From Alphaproteobacteria bacterium MarineAlpha10_Bin2 (GTDB lineage Bacteria > Pseudomonadota > Alphaproteobacteria > UBA828): 35,713 nucleotides of DNA. The position numbers and the translations under genes are program-made. Numbering within the stretch: position 1 is the stretch's first letter; each line of letters opens with the position of its first letter. Location of the stretch: contig PTKB01000003.1 in NCBI GenBank assembly GCA_002937555.1, positions 1 to 35,713 on the forward strand, written 5' to 3'. The notes below the pieces were generated by a model. The model saw nothing but the letters and a program-made list of their open reading frames with translations. It did not search any database and was not told where the DNA came from. Positions 14,791-23,534 of this stretch are shown piece after piece.

Positions 14791-16242
14791 ATGGCCGATC
14801 AAAACAATGCGAGCGAACTCTATCGCCTCAGCGCCGCCGACGCTGTTACCTTCTTGCGGAAGGGTGAAATTTCTCCTGTAGAACTGGTCGAGGCATCGGC
14901 GGCTCGCATCGAGGCGACGGACGGCGCGCTGAATGCCCTGCCGACACTCTGCATCGAACGCGCGCGGGCACACGCCGAGCGCATCATGAAGAACGGCGGC
15001 ACCGGACGGCGCGATCCGGCCTGGCTCGGCGGTCTGCCGATTTCGGTCAAGGACCTGGTGCCGGTCGAGGGCGTGCGCACGACATGGGGCTCGCCGCTCT
15101 ACGCCGATCATGTGCCGGCGCGCTCCGACATTATGGTGGAACGGCTGGAGGCCAATGGCGCGATCGTCATGGGCAAGAGCAACACGCCGGAATTCGGCGC
15201 CGGCGCCAGCACCTTCAACGAAGTGTTCGGCAAGACGCGCAATCCGTGGAACACCGACAAGAGCTGCGGCGGCTCGTCCGGCGGGGCGGCGGTTTCGCTG
15301 GCTGCCGGCCAAGTGTGGATGGCGACCGGCTCCGACCTCGGCGGCAGCCTGCGCATTCCGGCGAGCTATTGTTCGGTCACGGGCTTGCGGCCGAGCCCGG
15401 GCCGGGTGGCGCACGGGCCGGCGGACTTGCCCTACGACACGCTTATGGTCGACGGGCCGATGGGCCGCGATGCGCTCGATACGGCGCTCTTCCTCGACGC
15501 CATGTGCGGCGCCCATGTGGAAGACCCGATCTCCCTCGCCGCCCCGGCAGAACCCTTTGCCCAGGCGGTGCGCGAGAAGGAAAAACACGCGCCGAAGCGG
15601 GTCGCCTACAGTCCTGATCTCGGAGAATTTCCGGTCGATAGCGAAGTGGCCGAAATATGCGCCGCCGCCGCCCAGCGCTTTCAAGCCATCGGAGCGGAGG
15701 TCGAAGATGGCGGCCCGAGCTTCAAGGGCGCGGTGGACATATTCCAGACGCTGCGCGCGGTGCTGTTCTCGGCGATGAAGGCCGACATGCTGCGGACCCG
15801 CCGCGACGCGCTGAAACCGGAGCTGATTTGGAATATCGAAAAGGGCTTGGCGCTCCAATCGGACGAGATCGGCGCGGCGGAAATCGCCCGCGGCAAGCTT
15901 TATCGGCGCATGGCGAAATTTTTTGCCAATCATGACTTGTTGCTCTGCCCGACCGTCATCGTGCCGCCGTTCGATGTCGACATCCGCTATGTCGAAGAGG
16001 TGAACGGCCATAAGTTCGACAATTACGTCGATTGGCTGGGCATTACCTTTGTGATCTCGCTAACCGGCTGCGCCGCTATTTCGACACCGGCGGGATTTAC
16101 CAAGGACGGCTTGCCGGTCGGTCTGCAAATCGTCGGCCCGCCCGGCGCCGAAGCGCGCGCCCTCGCCGCGGCGGCGTTGATGGAAGAGCAGATGGGATTG
16201 TCCGGCCACGTCCCGATTGCTCCGAAGAGCCCGGGTGGTTAG
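14791..16242 (+). CDS. Amidase, amidase-signature (AS) family
   Basis: A 483-residue hydrolase with the Ser-cisSer-Lys triad of the AS family: Lys87 in PISVKDL, cis-Ser near 162-163 in CGGSSGG and the nucleophile Ser186 in GSDLGGSLRIP. It hydrolyses a carboxamide or aryl amide to the acid and ammonia; GatA lacks this single-subunit context, so a catabolic amidase is favoured. I prefer the ATG at 14791 (MADQNN) to an upstream in-frame ATG at 14749, because neither has a strong ribosome site and only the later one fits the family N-terminus. It is divergent from the nitrile hydratase run, so it could take the amide made there onward. Its stop overlaps the opposing gene's stop. Confidence 0.9.
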   Translation: MADQNNASELYRLSAADAVTFLRKGEISPVELVEASAARIEATDGALNALPTLCIERARAHAERIMKNGGTGRRDPAWLGGLPISVKDLVPVEGVRTTWGSPLYADHVPARSDIMVERLEANGAIVMGKSNTPEFGAGASTFNEVFGKTRNPWNTDKSCGGSSGGAAVSLAAGQVWMATGSDLGGSLRIPASYCSVTGLRPSPGRVAHGPADLPYDTLMVDGPMGRDALDTALFLDAMCGAHVEDPISLAAPAEPFAQAVREKEKHAPKRVAYSPDLGEFPVDSEVAEICAAAAQRFQAIGAEVEDGGPSFKGAVDIFQTLRAVLFSAMKADMLRTRRDALKPELIWNIEKGLALQSDEIGAAEIARGKLYRRMAKFFANHDLLLCPTVIVPPFDVDIRYVEEVNGHKFDNYVDWLGITFVISLTGCAAISTPAGFTKDGLPVGLQIVGPPGAEARALAAAALMEEQMGLSGHVPIAPKSPGG

Positions 16243-16760
16243 GCAGGGCTCGCAGCTTCCATGCGGTTGCGCACGAGATACCAGACGATCAACGCGCCGA
16301 CCAATTTGCTTGCCGTCATCGCCAACACGGCGGGGGCGGAAAGCCAGCCCATGATGCCGAGGAAAACGATGGTATCGAGGGGCGTCGCCAGGACGCTGGA
16401 AAACAATATGCGTTGCGCGAACGACCGCTTGGTGAAGCTGTAAACGAGCCAATCTGCCAGCTCGCTAATTGCGAAGGCTGCGACCGAGGCATAGGCCACG
16501 AATGGATCGGCCAAGAAATATGAAAGGACTCCCGCGACCAGCATGGCGGCCAGTACCCAATGGCCGATGACGCGTTGCGCGAAGTCCCGCGCGATAAAGA
16601 TTAAGCCAACGACCAACGCCACCGGCGGCCACATTTCGCCGCCACCCATGTCGACCGGCTGCACCACGATGAACAGCCAGTTCACCAGGACGATCAAGCC
16701 GATGTAAATCGCCGCCCAGAACAAGGCGGCCGGCCGCATGATCTCCGACAAAGTGGGCAC
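16239..16760 (-). CDS. VUT-family membrane protein, probable queuosine precursor transporter
   Basis: A 173-residue protein with about six membrane helices, belonging to the VUT/YhhQ-type family whose characterised member imports 7-cyano-7-deazaguanine or related queuosine precursors. The LADPFVAYASVAAFAISELAD segment followed by VLATPLDTIVFLGIMGW is the conserved core as I know it. I chose the GTG at 16760, preceded by AGGAG at 8 nt; the open frame further upstream only shadows queF. The gene lies 11 nt after queF, a pairing that strongly supports a role in queuosine precursor supply. Confidence 0.83.
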   Translation of the reverse strand: MPTLSEIMRPAALFWAAIYIGLIVLVNWLFIVVQPVDMGGGEMWPPVALVVGLIFIARDFAQRVIGHWVLAAMLVAGVLSYFLADPFVAYASVAAFAISELADWLVYSFTKRSFAQRILFSSVLATPLDTIVFLGIMGWLSAPAVLAMTASKLVGALIVWYLVRNRMEAASPA

Positions 16761-16771
16761 GCTAGTTTCTC

Positions 16772-17245
16772 CTAACCTCTGCCGCGATAGGGCGCGACGC
16801 CCTGATCCGGCAGCCATAGATCCTTCGGCGGCGGTCCGGATTGATAGAAAACATCGATCGGTATGCCGCCGCGCGGATACCAATAGCCGCCGATCCGGAG
16901 CCAGCGCGGCGCCAGCACGTCTTCGAGACGCTTGGCGATGGCGACCGTGCAATCCTCATGAAAAGCGCCGTGATTGCGGAACGACGCCAGATAAAATTTT
17001 AGCGACTTACTCTCGACCAAGCGCGCGTCGGGAACGTAATCGATGACCAAATGAGCGAAGTCCGGCTGTCCGGTAATCGGGCATATAGAGGTAAATTCCG
17101 GGCAGGTAAAGCGCACGAGGTAATTCGTCTCGCCATGCGGGTTGGGCACGCTTTCGAGCACCGCTGCATCCGGCGATTCCGGCAGTTCCACCTTTTGGCC
17201 GAGTTGGCTCAGGCCCTTTAGCTCTTCTTCGGTCATCGCCGTCAT
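16772..17245 (-). CDS. queF: NADPH-dependent 7-cyano-7-deazaguanine reductase, short form
   Basis: A 157-residue QueF, which reduces preQ0 to preQ1 in the queuosine tRNA-modification pathway. The thioimide-forming Cys55 lies in [13 protein letters not shown] with Asp62 beyond it, the NADPH motif [16 protein letters not shown] starts at residue 78, and His96-Glu97 follow; the numbering coincides with the unimodular Bacillus-type enzyme. It begins with an ATGA overlap on the enoyl-CoA hydratase stop and is followed by the transporter. No other queuosine gene is in the window, which fits salvage of imported precursor. Confidence 0.95.
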   Translation of the reverse strand: MTAMTEEELKGLSQLGQKVELPESPDAAVLESVPNPHGETNYLVRFTCPEFTSICPITGQPDFAHLVIDYVPDARLVESKSLKFYLASFRNHGAFHEDCTVAIAKRLEDVLAPRWLRIGGYWYPRGGIPIDVFYQSGPPPKDLWLPDQGVAPYRGRG

Positions 17246-18039
17246 CTGCCCTTGAAATCGGCCGGGCGTTTCTCGCGGAAGGCGGTGGTGCCTTCGTTGA
17301 TGTCTTCGGTGCGGCCGAGATCGTAAAACGAGCGCGATTCGAGCTTGAGCGCATCACCCATCGGCATGTCGAAAGAGCGCAACATGACATGCTTGGCGTA
17401 GCGTTGCGCGAGCGGCGCACGGCTGGCCAGCACTTCCGCAAACTCGAGGCTGCGCGCGACTAAATCCGCGAGCGGATAAATTCGGTTCACCAGTCCGATT
17501 TTCTCGGCATGGGCCGCATCGATGCGCTCGCCCGAGAGGATCATTTCCATGGCGTTGCCGAGGCCGACGATTTGCGGCAGGCGCACGCAGCCGCCGTCGC
17601 ACGGGTGGAAGCCCCAATTGACGTCTTGATGGGCGAACTCGGCGTTGGGCGAACAGAAGCGGATGTCGCAGGCCTCGGCAAGCTCCAGCCCGCCCGAGAT
17701 GGCGAAACCGTTGATCGCCGCGACGATGGGCTTGTCGATCTCGAGCCCGCGGGTGATGCCGCCGAATCCGGTGCCATCGGTGTAGCGTTCGCGGAATTCG
17801 GCCGCCGGGCGGGTGGCGTAATCGATGGTGTAGCTCTTGAGGTCGGCGCCGGCGCAAAACGCCTTGTCGCCGGCGCCGGTGATCACCGCCGCGCGTGCGT
17901 CCCCGTCGGCGGCGAATTCGCGCCATATATCGGTCAGCCGGTCATTGGCGGCGAAATCGAGCGAATTCATTTTGTCGGCGCGGTCGATGGTGATCAGCCG
18001 CACCCGCCCGTGCTTCTCATAGAGAATATCATCCGCCAT
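17242..18039 (-). CDS. Enoyl-CoA hydratase/isomerase family protein
   Basis: A 265-residue crotonase-fold protein. I chose the ATG at 18039, with an AGGGGC site upstream, over an ATG at 18072 that overlaps the SDR gene. The oxyanion-hole segments [12 protein letters not shown] and [18 protein letters not shown] are typical, and the second glutamate position in the family lies around [10 protein letters not shown], where this protein has Asp or His nearby rather than a clear GLxP/E motif. Hydratase, isomerase or a related CoA activity are all possible. It follows the SDR gene by 10 nt and overlaps queF, so three unrelated functions share one transcript. Confidence 0.88.
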   Translation of the reverse strand: MADDILYEKHGRVRLITIDRADKMNSLDFAANDRLTDIWREFAADGDARAAVITGAGDKAFCAGADLKSYTIDYATRPAAEFRERYTDGTGFGGITRGLEIDKPIVAAINGFAISGGLELAEACDIRFCSPNAEFAHQDVNWGFHPCDGGCVRLPQIVGLGNAMEMILSGERIDAAHAEKIGLVNRIYPLADLVARSLEFAEVLASRAPLAQRYAKHVMLRSFDMPMGDALKLESRSFYDLGRTEDINEGTTAFREKRPADFKGR

Positions 18040-18049
18040 GGTTACGCCC

Positions 18050-18805
18050 CTACCAGGCCGCCCAGCCGCCATCGACTAGCAAATTGGCGCCGTGCACCTG
18101 ATCAGAATCCGAGGATGCCAGGAACACCGCGGCACCGGTGAGTTCGTTCGGGTCCATATGGCCGACGCCAGTCGGCGTCAGCGACGCCTGACGTTCGTCA
18201 TAGCCCGCCTCGGCGCGGTACGGCGCGTTCATATCGGTCTTGATGTTGCCGGGCGCGAGCGAATTCACATTGATGCCGTCCTTGGCCAGTTCCAGACAGA
18301 GCGCGTTCACCATGTTCACCTGCCCGCCTTTCGACGAGCAATAGGCGCCCGAATTGGGAAAGCCGCCAACGCCGGCGATGGAAGTGATGTTGATGATTTT
18401 GCCGCTACCCTTGGCTTTCATGGTCGGCACCACCGCACGCGCCATGAAGAAGCTGCCCTTCAGGTTGAGGTCGATTTGGGTGTCCCAGATTTCTTCGGTG
18501 GTGTCCTCGATGGGGACGGCGGTGAAAATTCCGGCATTGTTGACCAGTATGTCGACCGTGCCGAACGCGGCGATGACCTCGCCGGCCAAGCGGTCGCATT
18601 CCGACACCTGGGCGACATCGGCCTGAAACGCCTTGGCCTCGCCGCCAGCGTCGTTGATCTCCTTGACGACGGCCTCGGCCTTGTCGAGATTTGAATGTGC
18701 GACGACGGCGACACGCGCGCCCTCGGCGCCATAGCGCCGGGCAATACAGGCGCCGATACCACGCGAGCTGCCGGTGATGATGGCGACCTTACCTTCGAGT
18801 TTCAT
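18050..18805 (-). CDS. Short-chain dehydrogenase/reductase (FabG-like SDR)
   Basis: A 251-residue classical SDR. The NAD(P) site TGSSRGIG is at residues 11-18, VNNAG near 88, the catalytic Ser in NITSIAGV and the Tyr-Lys pair in YCSSKGG. The C-terminus LVDGGWAAW is the usual SDR tail. It should oxidise a hydroxyl or reduce a keto group; with the enoyl-CoA hydratase downstream a role in acyl-CoA or ring-cleavage metabolism is plausible. It appears to be the first gene of the SDR, hydratase, queF, transporter run. Confidence 0.92.
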   Translation of the reverse strand: MKLEGKVAIITGSSRGIGACIARRYGAEGARVAVVAHSNLDKAEAVVKEINDAGGEAKAFQADVAQVSECDRLAGEVIAAFGTVDILVNNAGIFTAVPIEDTTEEIWDTQIDLNLKGSFFMARAVVPTMKAKGSGKIINITSIAGVGGFPNSGAYCSSKGGQVNMVNALCLELAKDGINVNSLAPGNIKTDMNAPYRAEAGYDERQASLTPTGVGHMDPNELTGAAVFLASSDSDQVHGANLLVDGGWAAW

Positions 18806-18867
18806 GGCTGCACCTATTGAATGGCTTGTGTTGCGCGAGCTTAGCTAGGCGGGCCGGGCAGTCAATC

Positions 18868-20079
18868 TCAAGCTGCGGCGATGTCCGGCCACTCCGCGTC
18901 GCGCGAGCGGCTCAGCGCGGCGCCGATATCGCTCAGGCTATTCAGGCTGTGCACGGTGCGGAAATCATCGACATGCGGCAGGATCGCCCGAACGCCGCGC
19001 GCTTCAGGGCGGAAGCCTTCGAAACGCAGCAGCGGATTGAGCCAGATCAGGCGGCGGCAGGATTTGTGCAGGCGCTCGATCTCGCGCTCGAGCCCGTCGA
19101 CATCGCCGCGGTCCAGCCCGTCGGTAATCAACAAAACCACCGCGCCCTGGCCGAGCACCCGGCGTGACCAGGAGCGGTTGAAGTCGAGCAGGCTCTCGCC
19201 GATACGGGTGCCGCCCGACCAGTCGAGCGCGGCATTGGCCACCCGGTCAAGCGCCACATCGACATCGCGGTACTGCAAATGGCGGGTGATATTGGTGAGG
19301 CGGGTGCCGAATATGAAACTGTGCACTCGGTCGCGGTCATTGGTGATGGCGTGCACGAAATGGAGGAACATACGCGAATAACGGCTCATCGACCCAGATA
19401 TGTCGCACAGCACGACGAGCGGCGGATGGCGGGTGACGCGGCGGCGGTATTTGAGTGGCATGATGGCGCCGGAGGTGCGCATCCCGGCGCGCAGCGTCGC
19501 CCGCATATCGATCTTGGCGCCGCGCGGATCGGCGGCGAAACGGCGTGTCGGGATCTCCATGATCGGCAGGCGCATTTCGGCGATGACCCGCTTGGCCTCT
19601 TCGACCTCCTCCTTCGACATGCTGTCGAAATCCATTTCCTGCAGCACTTCCATGGCGGAATAGGTTTGCGTGGCGTCGAGCTCGACTTCGATTTCGTCCT
19701 CGGCCTGCGGCTTGGGCGGATCGTCGGGCGAAAGCGCATCGGCCACGCGGCGGCTTATTTTCTCCGGCTCGCCCTTTTCCGCCGCCGTCGGGGCGGCGAC
19801 CGCCATCATGCGGCGCAACTCTTCAGGGTTGCGCCAAAACAGGCGAAACGCCTGGTCGAAAACCTGACGCTGGGCGGCGCGCTCGACGAATACGGCATGC
19901 ATCGCCCAGTAAAAATCATGGCGCGGCGCGAGCCCGATCAAATCCGCCGCCTGCACTGCCTCCAGCGTCTTGCCGGGGCCGACCGGCAGGCCGGTGGCGC
20001 GCAGCGCACGGGCGAAATGCATGATGTTTCGCGCGAGCTTGCCGCCGCCGACAATATCGACCGGTGCCAGACGGCTCAT
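18868..20079 (-). CDS. VWA-domain protein, CoxE-like
   Basis: A 403-residue protein with a C-terminal von Willebrand A domain whose metal-binding MIDAS motif reads D226-I-S228-G-S230. The acidic middle region (residues about 100-165) is typical of CoxE-type proteins. CoxE acts with the AAA+ ATPase CoxD in maturing the molybdenum-copper site of CO dehydrogenase and related enzymes; related MoxR-VWA pairs serve other metalloenzymes. The ATG overlaps the stop of the MoxR gene (ATGA). A CoxL-superfamily large subunit is encoded about 9 kb away on the other strand and is a possible client. Confidence 0.87.
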   Translation of the reverse strand: MSRLAPVDIVGGGKLARNIMHFARALRATGLPVGPGKTLEAVQAADLIGLAPRHDFYWAMHAVFVERAAQRQVFDQAFRLFWRNPEELRRMMAVAAPTAAEKGEPEKISRRVADALSPDDPPKPQAEDEIEVELDATQTYSAMEVLQEMDFDSMSKEEVEEAKRVIAEMRLPIMEIPTRRFAADPRGAKIDMRATLRAGMRTSGAIMPLKYRRRVTRHPPLVVLCDISGSMSRYSRMFLHFVHAITNDRDRVHSFIFGTRLTNITRHLQYRDVDVALDRVANAALDWSGGTRIGESLLDFNRSWSRRVLGQGAVVLLITDGLDRGDVDGLEREIERLHKSCRRLIWLNPLLRFEGFRPEARGVRAILPHVDDFRTVHSLNSLSDIGAALSRSRDAEWPDIAAA

Positions 20080-20999
20080 GAGCTGCTCTCTCCGAGATCG
20101 CCCAGCACGCCTTGAAGCGTTGCAGCCTGAGCGGCGGCGCCGCCGGCCTGATGATTTTTAATAATTTGCGCGATTCCGGCGCTGGTATCTTTCGGGTCGA
20201 GTTCCTGACGGTCCAAATCGATCAATGTGGCGGCCCAATCGACCGCCGCCCGGACGAACGCGTCGCCGCGAAATTCGGTTTGTCGCAATTCATCCACCAA
20301 GCCATCCAGGCGTTCCGTCAGGCGCCGCGCAATGCCGGGCGCACGGAATTCGAGTATCTCCGCCTCGCGCGCGGCGTCCGGGTAATCGATCCAGTGATAG
20401 ACGCAGCGTCGCTTGAGCGCGTCGTGAATTTCGCGTGTGCGATTGGAGGTGAGCACGACAATCGGGCGCTGGGCAGCGCGGATGGTGCCCAATTCCGGCA
20501 CGCTTACCTGAAAATCGGAGAGGATCTCCAACAGATAGGCTTCGAAGCCTTCGTCGGCGCGGTCGATTTCATCGATCAACAAAACCGGCGCGCCGGCGTC
20601 GCTCTCCTCCAATGCTTGAAGTATCGGGCGCTTGACGAGAAAGCGCTCGGAGAAAATATCGGCGGCGACTTCGTCTTTGTCGCGGTCCTTCTCATGCTCG
20701 GCGAGACGAATCTCGATCATCTGCGCGGCGTAGTTCCACTCGTAAACGGCGGCGGATGCGTCCAAGCCTTCATGACATTGCAAGCGCAGGAGCGGGCGGC
20801 CCATTTCGCGCGCGAGAACCAATCCAAGCTCGCTCTTTCCGACGCCGCTGCGGCCTTCAAGCAGAAGCGGGCGGCCGAGTTTGAGTGAGAGAAAGAGCGC
20901 CGTCGCCAAGCCGCTGTCGGGCACGTACTTGCCCTTCCGCAACAGCGCGCGCGTGCTCTCGACCGAATCGGGAATCTTCGTCGTGTCCATTCTCACCAT
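20076..20999 (-). CDS. MoxR-family AAA+ ATPase, CoxD-like
   Basis: A 307-residue AAA+ ATPase. Walker A is GRSGVGKS (49-56), Walker B LLIDEID (140-146), and the sensor I segment is IVVLTSNRTRE. MoxR ATPases remodel or insert cofactors into partner enzymes together with a VWA protein, which is encoded directly downstream here. Two in-frame ATGs, at 20999 and 20990, are close and neither ribosome site is decisive. The pair is transcribed alone, facing away from the MFS gene. Confidence 0.9.
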   Translation of the reverse strand: MVRMDTTKIPDSVESTRALLRKGKYVPDSGLATALFLSLKLGRPLLLEGRSGVGKSELGLVLAREMGRPLLRLQCHEGLDASAAVYEWNYAAQMIEIRLAEHEKDRDKDEVAADIFSERFLVKRPILQALEESDAGAPVLLIDEIDRADEGFEAYLLEILSDFQVSVPELGTIRAAQRPIVVLTSNRTREIHDALKRRCVYHWIDYPDAAREAEILEFRAPGIARRLTERLDGLVDELRQTEFRGDAFVRAAVDWAATLIDLDRQELDPKDTSAGIAQIIKNHQAGGAAAQAATLQGVLGDLGESSS

Positions 21000-21106
21000 C
21001 CACGGGTGGAAAGTAACGTTTCCTCTGTTCGCATCAAAGGCTTAACATTCCGGACAGCGACACGAAACCCCGCCCAGATTCTTCCCGTATCTGCATCGAA
21101 ATTTGA

Positions 21107-22285
21107 ATGTCCCTGGTTCCTCTGATTATCGCCGTCCTGGTCAATTTTTCGATGGGCTCGTTTTATGCGTGGAGCGTAATGGTCGCGCCGCTCGAGCAAT
21201 CACTCGGCGCCACCCGGTCAGACATCAGCCTGGCCTACTCCGTCAGTTTCATCACTATGACCGTGGGCATGTTCGTTACGCACAGCCTGCTGCGTATCGC
21301 GTCGCTGCCCTATTTGCTATTTGCCGTCTTTACCATTGCCGGGGTGGGCCTGGCGATATCCGGATATTTCGAAGCGCTGTGGAGCCTGGTGATTGGCTAT
21401 GGCGTCTTGTTCGGGTTCGCCCTCGGCGTGTCTTACTTCCTGGCGATGACTGCGGCAAGCCTGAACCTCCCGGTCCGGCCCAGCATCGCGCTTAGCATGA
21501 GCATGTCGGCCTTCGCCGGCGGCGGACTGGTGTGGCCGCCGATATTCGCGGCGATCATAGAATGGCAAGGGCCGCATGCCGTACTCTTGCTGTTTGCCGC
21601 CTATCTCGTTCTGGTCGGAGCCCTGAGCGGAATCCTGTTGCACGCCTCCCGCCCGCCGACCCACCCTGGTGCCGATAAGGGCGGCGGCCTGTTCAGTGAT
21701 ATTCTCACCCACCGCCCTCGGGTTTTCATATTGCTGTGGGCGGGATTCATCTGCATCGGATTTGCCGCGTTGATGTCGATCGGTCATGCGGCGGGCATCG
21801 TCGTGGATCATGGATTTCCCGCAGACCAAGCCTATTGGGCGCCGATGCTGACCAATCTCGTCTATATTGGCTGCGCGCTCTCGGCCGGGATCGTCTGCGA
21901 TTGGATTACCGGCCGGCGCGTGCTGATCGGGATCGCCGCCCTGACGGCGATCCCGCTGTTGACGCTTTATTTCGCGCCTTCCGCCACCATGAGCCTCATT
22001 GCACTCGCCGTGGTGGGCGGCGCATTCGGCGCCAGCGCCTCGGCCTATCCTGTGACCGTCGCCGGCTATTACGGCGTTTCGGCGCTGCCCCGCATCTATG
22101 GGCGGATGGCTACGGCGTTCGGCGCCTCCGGCCTGCTCGGCCCCTTTGCCGCCGGTGTCCTCTATGATTGGCAGGGCGGTTATGAAATCGCCATTCTCAT
22201 TGCCGGTGTTTTGGCCGTGATCGGCATCGCCACCTTGTGGTGCCTGCCCAAGACGCCCGCTATTGAGGCTGCGGCGCGTCCGTAA
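21107..22285 (+). CDS. MFS transporter
   Basis: A 392-residue major facilitator with about twelve membrane helices and a central loop near residues 180-205. The N-terminal half (SFYAWSVMVAPLEQSLGATRSDISLAYS) resembles oxalate:formate antiporter-type and related monocarboxylate carriers. The substrate is not predictable. The ATG at 21107 has no good ribosome site; the gene is divergent from the MoxR gene across a 107-bp gap in which I see no clear promoter. Its 3' end overlaps a short opposing reading frame. Confidence 0.87.
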   Translation: MSLVPLIIAVLVNFSMGSFYAWSVMVAPLEQSLGATRSDISLAYSVSFITMTVGMFVTHSLLRIASLPYLLFAVFTIAGVGLAISGYFEALWSLVIGYGVLFGFALGVSYFLAMTAASLNLPVRPSIALSMSMSAFAGGGLVWPPIFAAIIEWQGPHAVLLLFAAYLVLVGALSGILLHASRPPTHPGADKGGGLFSDILTHRPRVFILLWAGFICIGFAALMSIGHAAGIVVDHGFPADQAYWAPMLTNLVYIGCALSAGIVCDWITGRRVLIGIAALTAIPLLTLYFAPSATMSLIALAVVGGAFGASASAYPVTVAGYYGVSALPRIYGRMATAFGASGLLGPFAAGVLYDWQGGYEIAILIAGVLAVIGIATLWCLPKTPAIEAAARP

Positions 22286-22578
22286 CTTCGGAAATAAACT
22301 CCTCGAACTTGCCGCCCTTGGTCTTCGGCATCGCGTCGAAATATTGGAATAAGATTTCGAACGGGTGGCCGAGGGCGTTTTGGATCACAGACCTCAGCTG
22401 ATCCTCCTCCGCCACCCTGGCGGACAAAGTCGGCAAGCAATAGGAACGAACCGCCTGGAACGACTAGCGTTTCCGCGCCGTCAATTGGAAGGACGATCGT
22501 TTGTCCCTGTTCGTTGCGGAGTGTAGCTCCCGGAATTAGGGAAGATACGGTGCCAGAACCATCCTTTTGCGCACTCAT
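22260..22578 (-). pseudogene. Short unidentified gene, apparently frameshifted remnant
   Basis: From an ATG at 22578 the frame encodes a plausible 55-residue start (MSAQKDGSGTVSS..., with VVPGGSFLLLADFVRQG) that resembles the beginnings of large secreted repeat proteins, though I cannot name a family. Beyond 22430 that frame turns arginine-rich and runs into the MFS gene. A neighbouring frame over 22260-22420 instead reads like real protein (DQLRSVIQNALGHPFEILF, then KGGKFEEFISEV) and stops at 22260. A frameshift near the GGCGGAGGAGGA tract at 22400-22425 would join them. It could also be the fused ends of a deleted larger gene. Confidence 0.4.
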
Positions 22579-22602
22579 ATGTAACGTTTGTAATGCTCCC
22601 AA

Positions 22603-23022
22603 AACCCCATTCCGATCCGATATGGGGCGCGAATCCTGCCTATAGCTGCGCTACTATAACTCAGTTGCAAGTATTAACAAAATGTTGATTATGAAACTAA
22701 TTTTCGGTTTACATCGCTAACAATGTATTTATTCTGAATTGCTCCAAATAATTTTATGTAACATAACATGTGTTGCAAGAATATTTACTTAATACTTGAA
22801 CTAGAATTGGCCGATAATTCGAGAAAGGCCGCGAATTCATTGAAATAGATGTAAATAAATCGAAATTGGTTTTTGTTGCGACATACAAGAATAATAGCGC
22901 TTTATTGCCCACCAGCGCCGCAAAACCTGTAACCGCCAAGCATCCTGTTTGCCTCGACGCTCTGCTGCGTTAAACCTAGTTCCGCTGCGGCATCCCGCAC
23001 GGCTAAGGAAATGAGGTGGAAA
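22603..23022. other. AT-rich intergenic region
   Basis: About 420 bp without a convincing gene. The part from 22660 to 22900 is markedly richer in A and T than any other stretch of the window and contains many runs of A or T. Base composition and the neighbouring gene remnant suggest acquired or decaying DNA. It also supplies the upstream region of the phosphoribosyltransferase gene. I find no tRNA, repeat pair or integrase-like sequence in it. Confidence 0.7.
22870..22897 (+). promoter_or_regulatory. Weak candidate promoter for the phosphoribosyltransferase gene
   Basis: TTTTTG (22870-22875) and TAATAG (22892-22897) are separated by 16 nt and lie about 125 bp before the start codon. Each matches the sigma-70 consensus only in part, and AT-rich DNA yields such matches by chance. 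Confidence 0.22.
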
Positions 23023-23523
23023 ATGGTGGAAGGGTTCAACAAAGGCTTCCCGGTATCCTGGGATCAATTGCACCGCGACGGGCGGGCGCTGGCATGGAGA
23101 TTGGCTGAAATCGGGCCATTCGAGGGTATTGCCTCGATTACCCGCGGCGGCCTCGTGCCGGCGGCGATCGTCGCCCGGGAACTGGATATTCGCCTCGTCG
23201 ATACGATTTGCGTCTCTTCGTACGATCATCAGGACCAATCGGAAGTCATCATCATCAAGGGCCTCGAGGGCGATGGCGAAGGATGGCTGATCATCGATGA
23301 CCTGGTCGATACCGGAAAAACCGCCCGAGTCGTGCGCAACATGCTGCCGAAGGCGCACCTCGCCTGCGTTTACGCCAAACCGCTCGGCAAGCCGCTGGTC
23401 GACAGCTATATCACCGAGGTCAGCCAGGACACCTGGATCTTTTTCCCGTGGGATACCGATCTGCAATTTGTGCCGCCCATCGCCGGCGAAGAAGGCTCGG
23501 CCAACAACCGAAACGATAGCTGA
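23023..23523 (+). CDS. gpt: Xanthine(-guanine) phosphoribosyltransferase
   Basis: A 166-residue purine phosphoribosyltransferase of the Gpt type, salvaging xanthine and guanine with PRPP. The opening [17 protein letters not shown] parallels the enterobacterial enzyme. [15 protein letters not shown] and the PRPP-binding loop [13 protein letters not shown] are intact, and the WIFFPWDTD end is characteristic. I chose the ATG at 23023, preceded by GAGGTGG, over one 12 nt earlier. The gene is followed 11 nt later by the carboxymuconolactone-decarboxylase-family gene. Confidence 0.92.
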   Translation: MVEGFNKGFPVSWDQLHRDGRALAWRLAEIGPFEGIASITRGGLVPAAIVARELDIRLVDTICVSSYDHQDQSEVIIIKGLEGDGEGWLIIDDLVDTGKTARVVRNMLPKAHLACVYAKPLGKPLVDSYITEVSQDTWIFFPWDTDLQFVPPIAGEEGSANNRNDS

Positions 23524-23534
23524 AGGAGAACAAA

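Noticed and set aside
14755-16011. A 418-codon minus-strand open frame over the amidase gene
   Set aside because: It is antisense to a clear amidase-signature protein and has no recognisable motif.
18868-20999. Considered as part of a gas-vesicle, cobalt-chelatase (CobS/CobT) or methanol dehydrogenase system
   Set aside because: Sizes and motifs fit CoxD/CoxE-type MoxR-VWA proteins and none of the partner genes of the other systems is present.
22660-22900. Attachment site or tRNA-associated island boundary in the AT-rich spacer
   Set aside because: No tRNA, integrase or direct repeat pair is visible, so only composition supports a foreign origin.
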